From Clostridiales bacterium (GTDB taxonomy: Bacteria > Bacillota > Clostridia > Lachnospirales > Lachnospiraceae), in contig JAHAJA010000020.1 in assembly GCA_018372435.1 (NCBI GenBank), positions 1 through 64,000 of the forward strand: a DNA stretch of 64,000 nucleotides. The letters run 5' to 3'. Made by a program: the position numbers and the translations under genes. A model generated the notes under the pieces. It saw only the letters and a list, made by a program, of their open reading frames with translations, made no database searches and had not been told where the DNA came from. This document shows positions 46,332-54,902 of this stretch, one piece after another. How positions within the stretch are numbered: the first letter of the stretch is position 1; each line of letters starts with the position of its first letter.

Positions 46332-46395
46332 TAATAATCTCCTTCATATACAGGCTATACTCTTTGCGTTATATTTTGCCATATAAATCCAATTA

Positions 46396-46414
46396 TGTAA
46401 ACCCTATCTTTACA
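46396..46414. promoter_or_regulatory. Dyad upstream of the blaI-like gene
   Basis: TGTAAA, 7 bases, TTTACA. It is an inverted repeat of the same half-site words as at 44501-44517, but in the opposite order. Possible repressor site in the promoter region; not proven. Confidence 0.3.
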
Positions 46415-46529
46415 ATACTTTTCCAATTCAAAGATACGGAATCTTATTTTCACATCCTTCCATTTGTTCTGGACCATTCATCTCTACAAAATTAAAAAGA
46501 AGAATTGCATTTTCATGCTCAGCTTATCA

Positions 46530-46685
46530 ACTTCTACATAACCAAAACCACATCTCTACATCCCACTGATGAACCTATATTATTCGCAGTTAAATACTCC
46601 GTTTCAAAATCACCAGAACCGACACTACTATTAAATATTTCTGCTTGTATTTCCTCCGTATCTACTCTTACTGAAGCACTGTAAT
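46530..46685 (-). pseudogene. Decayed fragment of a DUF4097-like (GSGD-repeat) gene
   Basis: The minus strand translates to a stretch with EEIQAEIFNSSVGSGDFE and LTANNIGSSVG, closely matching AIQAEEFDCSVGSGDFE and ITADNIGASLGSGD of the intact gene at 47293. No start or full frame remains, so this is a relic of a second copy or of a partial duplication. Confidence 0.75.
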
Positions 46686-46801
46686 GCTAATATTATAATT
46701 ATTATCTAAAAAGTTCACAAAAAATACAAATTATTCATACGAATCACAAAAAACTATGATAAGATATACATATTATTATTTCAAAGGTGGTGTAAATTTA
46801 C

Positions 46802-47048
46802 GAAGAAACTTTTAATTGTAGAAGATGATAAAGATATACAAGAATTTTTACCTTCATTCTTAGTAAATGAAGGTTATGAAGTCACTATCGCAAGTGATGG
46901 AGTAGAAGCCATTACGAAATTTCCAAATCACAACTTCGACCTGATTTTATTAGCTGTCATGTTGCCCGAAATAAATGGTTACGGCGTATGTGAATTTGTT
47001 AGAAAGTCCTCGAATGCGCCTATCATAATGCTCTCAGCATTAAGTTAA
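46802..47048 (+). pseudogene. Response-regulator receiver domain relic
   Basis: The frame reads TKKLLIVEDDKDIQEFL, then FDLILLAVMLPEINGYGV and APIIMLSALS, ending at a stop. This is the first ~80 residues of an OmpR-type regulator. Three defects point to decay: no start codon in frame (an AAGGTGGTG ribosome site is followed by TTT), the phosphorylated Asp in LLDVMLP is Ala, and the effector domain is missing. Confidence 0.75.
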
Positions 47049-47226
47049 ATATGAGAAAGATTTGGATTTATGGAGTAAAAGAATCTAATCTTTCATTAAT
47101 TGTTAATCGTGTTAATAATGGAGAAATTCTAAGTATTTCAGAAATGGACGAAGCACTTTATAATAAAATTTTAATTAAGTATGTTTACTATCTAGCCATT
47201 CGGACACTGGTTTCTGGAATTTCTTT

Positions 47227-47265
47227 AAAAAATAGGACTTTTCTATTGAAAAGTCCTATTTTTTA
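47227..47265. terminator. Terminator after the DUF4097-like gene
   Basis: AAAAAATAGGACTTTTC pairs with GAAAAGTCCTATTTTTT with a 4-base loop. It serves either strand. Confidence 0.88.
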
Positions 47266-47292
47266 TTCATGTAGACTATCATAAGATATACC

Positions 47293-48243
47293 TTATCGAA
47301 TTGTTACATCAATATCGCCTGAACCAGACTTTAGATGTAATTGTTTATCCATAACTGTATCACTTCTATAGTTCTTACCAAAATCATTACCATTAATCTC
47401 TATATCATTACCATCGATTTCGAATGAATACTCATCTTCGTCTCCATCAAGATTTAATTCGATATCTCCACTACCACATACAAACTCGGATACACCTGTT
47501 AATTCTCCCTTTAGGTAGACGTCGCCTGAACCTGTTTGTGCAGTCATATTCATAACTACCATATTCTTTCCTTCTATGTCCCCAGAGCCAAGCTCCAAAT
47601 CACAGTCTCTTGCTTCTAAACTCTTAAATATAAAATCACCAGATCCAACTGCCATGCTCATCTTATCACATTCAACATATCCAAAGGTTATATCTCCAGA
47701 ACCCAAAGATGCACCTATATTATCAGCAGTTATATCCTTCACCTCAAAATCACCAGAACCAACACTACAATCAAATTCTTCAGCTTGTATTGCTTCCACA
47801 ACTACATCCCCGGAACCTACTGTTATATTGCATTGCTTCGCAGGCAAATTAGTATTTACTATAAAATCACCACTACCGTTATTAATCGTAATTGTATCGA
47901 ACTGTATGTCTCTTGGAATCGTTACTGTAACTCTTGAAGGTTCCTCAAATAAACTGAAATGAAATTCAAATTTTTTTTTATTTGTCTTGACTATTAGAGT
48001 ATTTCCTTCTTGTGTAAATGTATAGCTGTTTTCTTCTAGGTTCTCACCTTTCACATAGAAGGAATCTCCTTCAACAATTTTGAAATCAACACTACCATTC
48101 TCAATCTGTATATTAGTAATATCTCCGGTTGGAGAGAACGCATCATCTACACGCTTTCCTGTGGAATCAGATGCCAATATTAATACTCCAATTATTATGA
48201 CTATAACAATAAGAAACTTATTAGATTTTCCATATGTATTCAT
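47293..48243 (-). CDS. DUF4097-like surface protein with repeated GSGD turns
   Basis: A 316-residue protein with an N-terminal membrane anchor (~8-26, KFLIVIVIIIGVLIL). The rest is beta-strand repeats with a GSGD turn about every 20 residues (about nine copies), giving a probable beta-helix similar to the DUF4097 family. Such proteins are often linked to envelope-stress systems. A decayed paralogue fragment and a dead response regulator lie next to it. The ligand or role is unknown. Confidence 0.8.
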   Translation of the reverse strand: MNTYGKSNKFLIVIVIIIGVLILASDSTGKRVDDAFSPTGDITNIQIENGSVDFKIVEGDSFYVKGENLEENSYTFTQEGNTLIVKTNKKKFEFHFSLFEEPSRVTVTIPRDIQFDTITINNGSGDFIVNTNLPAKQCNITVGSGDVVVEAIQAEEFDCSVGSGDFEVKDITADNIGASLGSGDITFGYVECDKMSMAVGSGDFIFKSLEARDCDLELGSGDIEGKNMVVMNMTAQTGSGDVYLKGELTGVSEFVCGSGDIELNLDGDEDEYSFEIDGNDIEINGNDFGKNYRSDTVMDKQLHLKSGSGDIDVTIR

Positions 48244-48275
48244 CTGCTTTTCTTCCTTCCCTCTCTTAATGAATT

Positions 48276-48377
48276 AAAGGGAGTTTTCACACTAATAACA
48301 AAAGAACAATAACTCTTACTATTTCATTAGTAGGAACCTAAATCTTCTTTGCATAATTAATGTGATAACTCCCTTTT
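48276..48377. repeat. Inverted repeat between the integrase relic and the DUF4097-like gene
   Basis: AAAGGGAGTTTTCACACTAAT at 48276 is repeated, inverted, at 48356-48377 with two or three mismatches. About 60 bases separate the arms. There is no T-run, so it is not a simple terminator. It could be an operator pair for the DUF4097-like gene or an element end. The gap 48244-48506 has nothing else recognisable. Confidence 0.45.
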
Positions 48378-48506
48378 CTATATTGATTTTTATAACAATC
48401 CATCTAGAAATATAACGCTATCATGTATAACACATATTTATATATTATACATCAACGAAACCTAAACGCAAGCATTTTTTGTTAATATATAAGTATATGT
48501 TATTCT

Positions 48507-48812
48507 CTATTTCAAATAAATACCGTCTACCACTGTTGTACAAAATCCTCCTCTTGTTCGCCCTTCATATTCAACTTTTAGCGCCTGAAATACGGGCTCC
48601 ATCATTGGAATAATTCTTGTACCTGCCTCTGTCCTTGGAAGTAAAACTTTAAATTCACATTTATAAGTATCTTCTCTTCTAGGGTAGTATGTCATTGCTT
48701 GGCTCATGTCTATCATACGTGTTTCCATATTTACAGCCTGCCAACGCAACCCTACTGCTTCAGCTATTCTGCAACCAGAATCACGAACAGCTAACTGAAA
48801 CGTGGGATGCAA
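48507..48812 (-). pseudogene. Tyrosine recombinase (integrase) internal fragment
   Basis: Only 101 residues remain. SGCRIAEAVGLRWQAVNMET carries the first catalytic Arg of tyrosine recombinases and RTEAGTRIIPMMEPVFQAL follows, in the pattern of integrases of conjugative transposons. The N-terminal DNA-binding domains and the C-terminal H-x-x-R and Tyr box are missing. The end VDGIYLK breaks off mid-domain. It directly follows the van racemase gene and suggests this cluster once travelled on a mobile element. Confidence 0.75.
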
Positions 48813-48845
48813 GTAAGTCCTCTTGTAACGGACGGAATGTCGATT

Positions 48846-49976
48846 CTAGAAAGCCGCTCTTCTCTCCAACCTCCCCCCCAACCGGCTCAAAATCTCATTG
48901 GTAATGGTTCCAGTTTGCTCTGCCAAATCATACACCGTAATTTCTTTTTCACCACTTTTTCCAATGACAACAACCTCATCTCCTTGATGTACTCCTTCGA
49001 TTTCTGTGATGTCAATTAGTGTTTGATCCATACAAACTCGTCCCACAATTGGTACTTCTCTTCCTGCAATTAAAACAGAACCTTTTTCATCTGATAATTC
49101 TCTTGGAATACCATCGGCATAACCTATCGTGATTGTTGCAATCACGCGTTCCTGTTGTGCTACATAAGCCATTCCATATCCTGCAGATTCTCCTACATGT
49201 AATCTTCTGATGGACGCGATTCTAGATTTAATGGACAAGACTGGTTGTAATGGTAGCTTACTTCCTTCATAATCATGTTTTGTGCTTAAAATTCCATACA
49301 TTGCAATTCCCACTCTAGCATAATCACCACCATATTCTGGATAATTAAGCACTCCATAACTAGCTAGCAAATGTGTTTTGGGTACGTCGATTCCACGTTG
49401 TTGTAATGTTTCTATCAATTTTTGAAAATGATTTTTTTGCTCCTTTGTATATTCTACCTCTCGCTCACTGTTCCCATCCGATACACATAGATGACTATAA
49501 ATTCCCGTAATATTTAAATGATTCATTTCAAATAAGGACGCGATTTTATCCACATGCTCTGCTCGTTCTCCCAATCGATGCATTCCAGAATCGATAAGTA
49601 CATGAACATTCAGTCTGTTGCCACAAGCATTTAAAACTTCTCCATAAGAAACATCCACCACTGATTGTGTCAACTTATATGACTCTAGTGCTGGAATTTC
49701 TTCTGGATGTGTATAACCAAGTACTAAAATCTGCCCACGTATTCCTGCTTTTCGTAACTCGATTCCTTCCGATACGGTAGCAACACAAAAATCCATAATT
49801 CCCAATCGATTCAGCTCTCTCGAAATTAAAACAGCACCATGTCCATAAGCATTCGCCTTCACTGCCGGCATTAATTTACAGTGTTTTGGAAGTTTATTTC
49901 GCAAATAATTTATATTCTCCTTTAAGGCGGTAAAATCAAGTTCCACCCATGCTCTTACGCCGCTTACACTGCACAT
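48846..49976 (-). CDS. vanT: VanT-type serine/alanine racemase, catalytic domain only
   Basis: A 376-residue PLP racemase of the alanine racemase fold. The PLP lysine lies in AVKANAYGHG near residue 39, and the second-domain Tyr in ESAGYGMAYVAQ. In VanT this domain is fused behind a membrane acyltransferase domain; here it starts directly at MCSVSGVRAWVELD. It would make D-Ser for the ligase encoded just upstream, whose stop it overlaps by 13 bases. An ordinary alanine racemase role is possible, but context favours D-Ser supply. Confidence 0.82.
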   Translation of the reverse strand: MCSVSGVRAWVELDFTALKENINYLRNKLPKHCKLMPAVKANAYGHGAVLISRELNRLGIMDFCVATVSEGIELRKAGIRGQILVLGYTHPEEIPALESYKLTQSVVDVSYGEVLNACGNRLNVHVLIDSGMHRLGERAEHVDKIASLFEMNHLNITGIYSHLCVSDGNSEREVEYTKEQKNHFQKLIETLQQRGIDVPKTHLLASYGVLNYPEYGGDYARVGIAMYGILSTKHDYEGSKLPLQPVLSIKSRIASIRRLHVGESAGYGMAYVAQQERVIATITIGYADGIPRELSDEKGSVLIAGREVPIVGRVCMDQTLIDITEIEGVHQGDEVVVIGKSGEKEITVYDLAEQTGTITNEILSRLGGRLERRAAF

Positions 49977-51028
49977 AACACATTTCCCTCAACTAATGCT
50001 TCTTTGATTAAAATACTAATTAATTTCTCAAACTCCAATCCGATTTCTTTCATCATATTTGGATAGCGACTGTGGGAGGTGAAACCTGGAAGTGTATTTA
50101 CCTCATTAAAAACAATCTCACCATCTGGTGTAAGAAATGAATCCACTCTCGCTAATCCACTACATCCAAGTACCTTATAAATACGTGCGGACATTTGTTT
50201 TATTTCACTAGCAAGCTCCTCTTCAATTCTTGCTGGAACATGAATGGCACTAGATTGTAATGTGTATTTTTCAGTAAAATCGAAAAAACCTTCGGATAAT
50301 TCAATCTCATCCACCTCTCCAATTACCAATTCATCTGTTCCCAAAATAGCGCATCCCACTTCAAATCCTTCTATATTTTCTTCCAGAATCACATTGTCAT
50401 CATACTCTAATGCCTTTTGTATCGCGCAAGCCAATTCCTCTTGTTTTCCTACTTTGCTAATTCCATATGAAGATCCTGCTTTGACAGGCTTTACAAACAA
50501 TGGAAATCCTAATACTGCTCCTATCTCTTCTACCTGTTCTTCCAAATACTGCCCTACTTTTAACACATAAGACATGGGTACTCGAAATCCTTCTGCCGCC
50601 ACAAGTTTATGGGTACGTTCTTTATCCATGCAAAGCGCCGCCGCCAATACCTTACATCCTACAAATGGAACTCCCGCTAATTCAAGTAACCCCTGTACCG
50701 TTCCATCTTCTCCATTTTTTCCATGCAACACTGGAAATGCCGCATCAAACGGAATTGTTCTTTCTTCCCCTACCACCAAAAATTCATGCTTTTCTGGACA
50801 TAATGACATTGCAACTGGAGTACAAGTTGATTCCGAATACCATGTATCTGCTACAATCTCCTTTATCGTTCCTTCATAGTGAAACCACTGTCCTTCTTTT
50901 GTAATCCCAATCATGACAGGCGTAAATTGTTCTTGATCCATATGGGTAAGTACAGAACTTGCAGACTCCAATGATACCCCATATTCTGATGATTTTCCTC
51001 CAAAAATAACTGCTACTACTGTTTTCAT
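49964..51028 (-). CDS. vanG: D-alanine-D-serine ligase (VanG type)
   Basis: A 354-residue ATP-grasp ligase. FGGKSSEYGVSLESA and LHGKNGEDGTVQGLLELAGVPFVG are the D-Ala-D-X ligase N-terminal blocks. The loop reads DFTEKYTLQSSAIHVPA: EKY followed by SS is the pattern of D-Ser ligases, unlike the KYSLPSA-type of D-Lac enzymes. GCSGLARVDSFLTPDGEIVFNEVNTLPGFTSHSRYP closes the ATP site (quoted in parts). It would replace terminal D-Ala with D-Ser in peptidoglycan precursors and so reduce vancomycin binding. Resistance itself is inferred. Confidence 0.9.
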   Translation of the reverse strand: MKTVVAVIFGGKSSEYGVSLESASSVLTHMDQEQFTPVMIGITKEGQWFHYEGTIKEIVADTWYSESTCTPVAMSLCPEKHEFLVVGEERTIPFDAAFPVLHGKNGEDGTVQGLLELAGVPFVGCKVLAAALCMDKERTHKLVAAEGFRVPMSYVLKVGQYLEEQVEEIGAVLGFPLFVKPVKAGSSYGISKVGKQEELACAIQKALEYDDNVILEENIEGFEVGCAILGTDELVIGEVDEIELSEGFFDFTEKYTLQSSAIHVPARIEEELASEIKQMSARIYKVLGCSGLARVDSFLTPDGEIVFNEVNTLPGFTSHSRYPNMMKEIGLEFEKLISILIKEALVEGNVLCAV

Positions 51029-51044
51029 AATCTATTCTCCGTTC

Positions 51045-51839
51045 CTATGCAATTTGTAATTGTTTATTTGCACCCATTTCACTGACATATTCCGTAATAA
51101 TAAATCCATCTATATTATTTCCTGATACGCAAAATGGAATATCCTCGTCAACTTCAATGATTTGACTTTCTTCCTCTGACTGCTTTACAAATGAAATACA
51201 AACGTGAATTCCATTGCCCCTATATTCAAAAGCCTTACTTCCACGCTCATACTCACGTAAAAATGCAATGTATTCTTCCAATGTAAACCCTTTCTCTTCC
51301 ATAATCATTGCATGAGGTACCCCCACATAACGAAAATGCCATGGTTCATGTCCTATTCCTGTAACTTCTTCTTTTCCTTTTGGGTAGCGCTCGATAAATC
51401 CGAACTTTGCCATCTCCTCACGAAACTTTTTACAAATTCCATCATATAAAAATGGCGCTGACTTTAACTGAAACATATTACGTCTTAGCCCTAGGTCAAC
51501 TGCTAATCCTGTTTCATGCTCGCTATGACCTGGAACTGCAACGTATTGTTTTGTATACGCTTCACCTTTCGTCTCTAGTATTTCCTCCCAAATCTCTTGT
51601 TGTCTTTCTTTGGAACGAAACCCGCTATTAATGCGAATCTTCGACCACCCATTGATTTGCTCCATCAATGCATTTAACATGGTGGCAGCCTCATGGGTAA
51701 GGGAAACCAAAGGTTCTCTCTTATTGACAGATACTAAAGTATCCGCGTCTACTTCTGCTTTATTTGGTGACATATGGTTAACTAAAATAAGACTTCCTTG
51801 TGCTACCGATCCATTTAAAATACATTGTGTTTTCATCAA
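51045..51839 (-). CDS. vanXY: VanXY-type D,D-peptidase, copy 1
   Basis: A 264-residue M15B-family peptidase without a clear signal peptide. PGHSEHETGLAVDLG and EPWHFRYVG hold the zinc ligands (His, Asp, His) and the catalytic Glu. An additional ~65-residue C-terminal domain (SGNNIDGFIITEYVSEMG) is shared with copy 2. It would remove D-Ala-D-Ala and/or pentapeptide D-Ala so that only the D-Ser precursors remain. First gene of the unit vanXY-vanG-vanT, 16 bases before the ligase. Confidence 0.88.
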   Translation of the reverse strand: MMKTQCILNGSVAQGSLILVNHMSPNKAEVDADTLVSVNKREPLVSLTHEAATMLNALMEQINGWSKIRINSGFRSKERQQEIWEEILETKGEAYTKQYVAVPGHSEHETGLAVDLGLRRNMFQLKSAPFLYDGICKKFREEMAKFGFIERYPKGKEEVTGIGHEPWHFRYVGVPHAMIMEEKGFTLEEYIAFLREYERGSKAFEYRGNGIHVCISFVKQSEEESQIIEVDEDIPFCVSGNNIDGFIITEYVSEMGANKQLQIA

Positions 51840-51900
51840 ATTCCTCTCCCTTTTATTTGCTCTCCCTTAACTTCCTCCTTATCTTATCAAAGTTTTTTCT

Positions 51901-51966
51901 TCTATATTTTTGTTTTCTATGTGTTAGACATGATAACTTACTTATAAAAGTCTTACAAAATTATGA
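51901..51966 (-). promoter_or_regulatory. Promoter P2 of vanXY-vanG-vanT with candidate VanR site
   Basis: On the minus strand TCATAATTTTGTAAGA (51951-51966) is followed by a second related TTATAAGTAAG half, then ATAGAAAAC and a -10-like TATAGA (51901-51906). The same words in the same order occur upstream of vanXY copy 2. Confidence 0.6.
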
Positions 51967-52008
51967 CAAAGAGCGATTGGATATAGAAATTTAATTTATA
52001 AAAAAGAA

Positions 52009-52050
52009 AAAGGCGTAGAGTATGCATGCCTACATTCTCTACGCCTCTCT
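52009..52050 (-). terminator. Terminator of the vanXY2-acyltransferase-vanR-vanS unit
   Basis: AGGCGTAGAGAATG pairs with CATACTCTACGCCT, then TTTTCTTTTTT on the minus strand. It isolates the regulatory unit from the resistance unit, so two transcripts are expected. Confidence 0.85.
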
Positions 52051-52085
52051 CTTTCTTTTATATTAAGTACCCTACAACCTACGCT

Positions 52086-53210
52086 CTAATTTTCACAACG
52101 CTCCACCGGCAATACAATCGTAAACTCCACAGCCTCTCCTTCACTTTTCACTGTAATCTCTCCATGATGAAGCTCTACAATCTCTTTTGCAATGGCTAGT
52201 CCTAACCCTGCACCACCTGTATTGCTTCCTCGAGACGAATCTAGTCGATAGAATTGTTCAAAGATATGTTTTAACTTCTCTGGTGGGATAGTTTTTCCCT
52301 TATTCTTTACTTTAATAATAATTTCTTTTGATTTCGAATCTATGTCAAGATCCAAGCTAATCGTCGTATTGGCATAACTATAATTGATAGCATTACGAAT
52401 CAAGTTATCAAATACTCGTTCTAATTTATTGGGATCACAAACCAGTTCAATGCCTTCAATAATATGCAAATCCCACTTCAGATTTTTCTCTCCTAATACG
52501 GGATAAAATTCAAATGACAATTGCTCTAACATACGGCTTAGATTCACAGTCTCTAAATCCAATGAAATATTGGTCAAATTAAATCTCGTAACTTCAAAGA
52601 ACTCATTGATTAACGCCTCCAAACGTTCCGCCTTATCCAGTGCAACTCCCGTATATTTGGTACGAATCTCCCCTGAAATCTGAGGTTCATCACGAAGAAG
52701 CGTTAGGTAACCAATCACACTAGTAAGGGGCGTTTTCAAATCATGAGCCAAATATACAATCAAATCATTTTTTCGTTGTTCCGCTTCCTTAGCAGCTCTT
52801 ATATTATAGATGGACGCTTGTCGAATTTGATTTAACTCATTTTGAACTAGATTTAGTTCTTTGGAAAGCTCAATCATTTGCTCCGGTGACTGACTGATGC
52901 TTTTCGATGCTTCTACCACTTCATCCAAATAGTGCATTGGCTTACGGAAATAATAGTACGTGATAAATATCCATTCTACCATTACCGTAAATGGACCTAA
53001 AACCAAAATATACGATTGGATTACTTGTAATATTCGATAAATAATACTTTCATAATACCACGTAAATGAACTAAAAATGGCCCAGCTAAAAAAGATAAAT
53101 AGAATAGTCCCCAAAGCGGAACCAACAATGGCTAATATATATTGACTCATAATAGAACGAGTTAATTCACTCTGACTCATTTTTCGATATTTTCTTTGTT
53201 CTCTATTCAA
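52086..53210 (-). CDS. vanS: VanS-type sensor histidine kinase
   Basis: A 374-residue kinase with two membrane helices (~23-48 and ~62-88) and a short extracellular loop, a linker, and then the kinase core. The phosphorylated His lies in VYLAHDLKTPLTSVIGYL near 155; the N box is DNLIRNAINYS and the G box GGAGLGLAIAKE. The short sensor loop is typical of VanS of the vanG/vanC group. It overlaps the vanR stop by 8 bases. It would phosphorylate VanR in response to glycopeptide or wall damage. Confidence 0.9.
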   Translation of the reverse strand: MNREQRKYRKMSQSELTRSIMSQYILAIVGSALGTILFIFFSWAIFSSFTWYYESIIYRILQVIQSYILVLGPFTVMVEWIFITYYYFRKPMHYLDEVVEASKSISQSPEQMIELSKELNLVQNELNQIRQASIYNIRAAKEAEQRKNDLIVYLAHDLKTPLTSVIGYLTLLRDEPQISGEIRTKYTGVALDKAERLEALINEFFEVTRFNLTNISLDLETVNLSRMLEQLSFEFYPVLGEKNLKWDLHIIEGIELVCDPNKLERVFDNLIRNAINYSYANTTISLDLDIDSKSKEIIIKVKNKGKTIPPEKLKHIFEQFYRLDSSRGSNTGGAGLGLAIAKEIVELHHGEITVKSEGEAVEFTIVLPVERCEN

Positions 53211-53898
53211 TGGTGTACCCCACTCCCCATACCGTTTTAATATATTTGGGTTTTCGTGGTGGCTCCTTTAATTTTTCTCGTAACCTAGCAATATGCGCCA
53301 TCACCGTATTGTTATTATCTAAATATTTCTCGCCCCACACCGCTTCAAATAGCTCTTCTGAGGCAACCACACTTCCTTTATGCTCACACAGATACCACAA
53401 AATATTAAATTCAATTGGCGTAAGTGATACCTCTACCTCATTTAACATACATTTGTGACTGTCTTTATTGATGGAAAGTCCTCGAACATTAAATTCCTGT
53501 TGTACTGGTTCCATTGCTTCTGCGACATTATATCTAGTAAATCGACGTAATTGCGTTTTGACTCTAGCAATCACTTCGAGTGGATTAAATGGTTTTGTAA
53601 TATAATCATCAGCCCCCAACGTAAGTCCTGTAATCTTATACATATCTTCCACTTTCGCGGTTAACATAATAATCGGGAACATATGCTTTTCTCTTATTTT
53701 TTGACATAGCGTAAAACCATCCATATCCGGAAGCATCACGTCTAGAAGCGCCAAACTAATGGATTCCTTCTCCACACATTGTAGTGCTTCTGTTGCACTA
53801 TAAAATTTAAAGACATCAAAATTCTCATTTTTAAGGTATACTTCTACCAAGTCTGCGATGGCACATTCATCATCTACTACTAAAATCGACTGTTTCAT
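53203..53898 (-). CDS. vanR: VanR-type response regulator
   Basis: A 231-residue OmpR/PhoB-family regulator. The receiver has VDDE near 8 and the phosphorylated Asp in LLDVMLPDMDG near 53, with Lys in TKPFNP. The winged-helix effector ends YIKTVWGVGYTIE. Its start lies 29 bases inside the acyltransferase gene, so it is tightly linked to it. Direct repeats at two promoters in the cluster are candidate targets. Confidence 0.92.
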   Translation of the reverse strand: MKQSILVVDDECAIADLVEVYLKNENFDVFKFYSATEALQCVEKESISLALLDVMLPDMDGFTLCQKIREKHMFPIIMLTAKVEDMYKITGLTLGADDYITKPFNPLEVIARVKTQLRRFTRYNVAEAMEPVQQEFNVRGLSINKDSHKCMLNEVEVSLTPIEFNILWYLCEHKGSVVASEELFEAVWGEKYLDNNNTVMAHIARLREKLKEPPRKPKYIKTVWGVGYTIE

Positions 53899-54901
53899 TC
53901 TCTTTTTTTCTATCCTCTCTTTGCCTTACTCTTATCCATAGTATTCCCACTCCTAGCGAAATCACACATACAAGCAAATAATGAAGGAGACTATTTCCAA
54001 TCAAATATTCTGTTGTTTTTGTCACTTTTCCAATTCCTCGAATGACTAAAATACTAAGAGGATGAATGAGATATACGATTAGAGAAAGGGATCTCATTTG
54101 CATTTGTGGCGCTTTGGGAATCGATTGTACTCCAATAAATAAAAAATACATGGTCGGTAACAAGAAGAAATACATACTATCATGCCGAGGAATCTGGTAT
54201 GTTCTGAGTACAAAAGCTTCCGCCGTCATACAAAGAAAACTAACACTTAATCCAATCCACATATATTTTATTTTACTTGTTCGTTTTTTACCAACATACG
54301 CTCCTAACCAAAGAAACATTGGTGCAAAAAACACACCATTTCTCGTATAGGTAGCTATTTGAAACAGAATTTTATACATTGTATTCAAGGCAGGAATTTG
54401 CTCACTTATACCATAATAACTATCGCCAAATGTACCAATCACATATAGCACAAAGGACATTACTCCCAATCCGCCAAATGACACCCACTTTCTACCTACC
54501 ACCAATAATGATACCCCTAATATGGATGCAGGTAAATACCATAAATGATAAAATGTCCCATCGAATACAAGCAAACGCCCCCACTCCAACAAAGAAAGTC
54601 CCTCAAATTTCCCCGTATACCACCCAATAGGAAAATATAATACAATCGCCACTATATAAATATATAAAGTCTTTTTTAAAAATTGGATCACTTTTTCCTG
54701 CTTCCATTCTGCCAATAAAAAAAATCCACTCACCATAAAGAAGAACGGAACCGCTATTCTTGCCATTATTCTTGTTACAAAAAAATCCCCTGTTTTGCTA
54801 AATGAGTCAAGGGGTGACGTGTGAATCATTACTACTAATAATGCGGCAATCAACTTCATGACATCGAAAGCACCATATTGCTTTGTTGTCTGTCCCTCCA
54901 T
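53870..54901 (-). CDS. Membrane acyltransferase-3 protein, VanT N-terminal-domain homologue
   Basis: A 343-residue integral membrane protein with about ten helices. The start FDVMKLIAALLVVMIHTSPL and RIAVPFFFMVSGFFLL closely resemble the membrane half of VanT racemases, thought to move L-serine across the membrane. The family is acyltransferase_3, which also includes wall- and polysaccharide-modifying acyltransferases, so acyl transfer remains possible. It lies 1 base after vanXY2 and overlaps vanR. In this cluster it stands apart from the racemase, suggesting a split VanT. Confidence 0.82.
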   Translation of the reverse strand: MEGQTTKQYGAFDVMKLIAALLVVMIHTSPLDSFSKTGDFFVTRIMARIAVPFFFMVSGFFLLAEWKQEKVIQFLKKTLYIYIVAIVLYFPIGWYTGKFEGLSLLEWGRLLVFDGTFYHLWYLPASILGVSLLVVGRKWVSFGGLGVMSFVLYVIGTFGDSYYGISEQIPALNTMYKILFQIATYTRNGVFFAPMFLWLGAYVGKKRTSKIKYMWIGLSVSFLCMTAEAFVLRTYQIPRHDSMYFFLLPTMYFLFIGVQSIPKAPQMQMRSLSLIVYLIHPLSILVIRGIGKVTKTTEYLIGNSLLHYLLVCVISLGVGILWIRVRQREDRKKENETVDFSSR

Positions 54902-54902
54902 G

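Noticed and set aside
46396..47048. A functional two-component system next to the DUF4097-like gene
   Set aside because: The regulator lacks its start codon, phosphorylated Asp and effector domain, and no histidine kinase is near.
47051..47284. A 77-residue frame after the response-regulator relic
   Set aside because: It runs through the terminator hairpin at 47227-47265 and lacks a ribosome site, so it is probably out-of-frame remains of the decayed gene.
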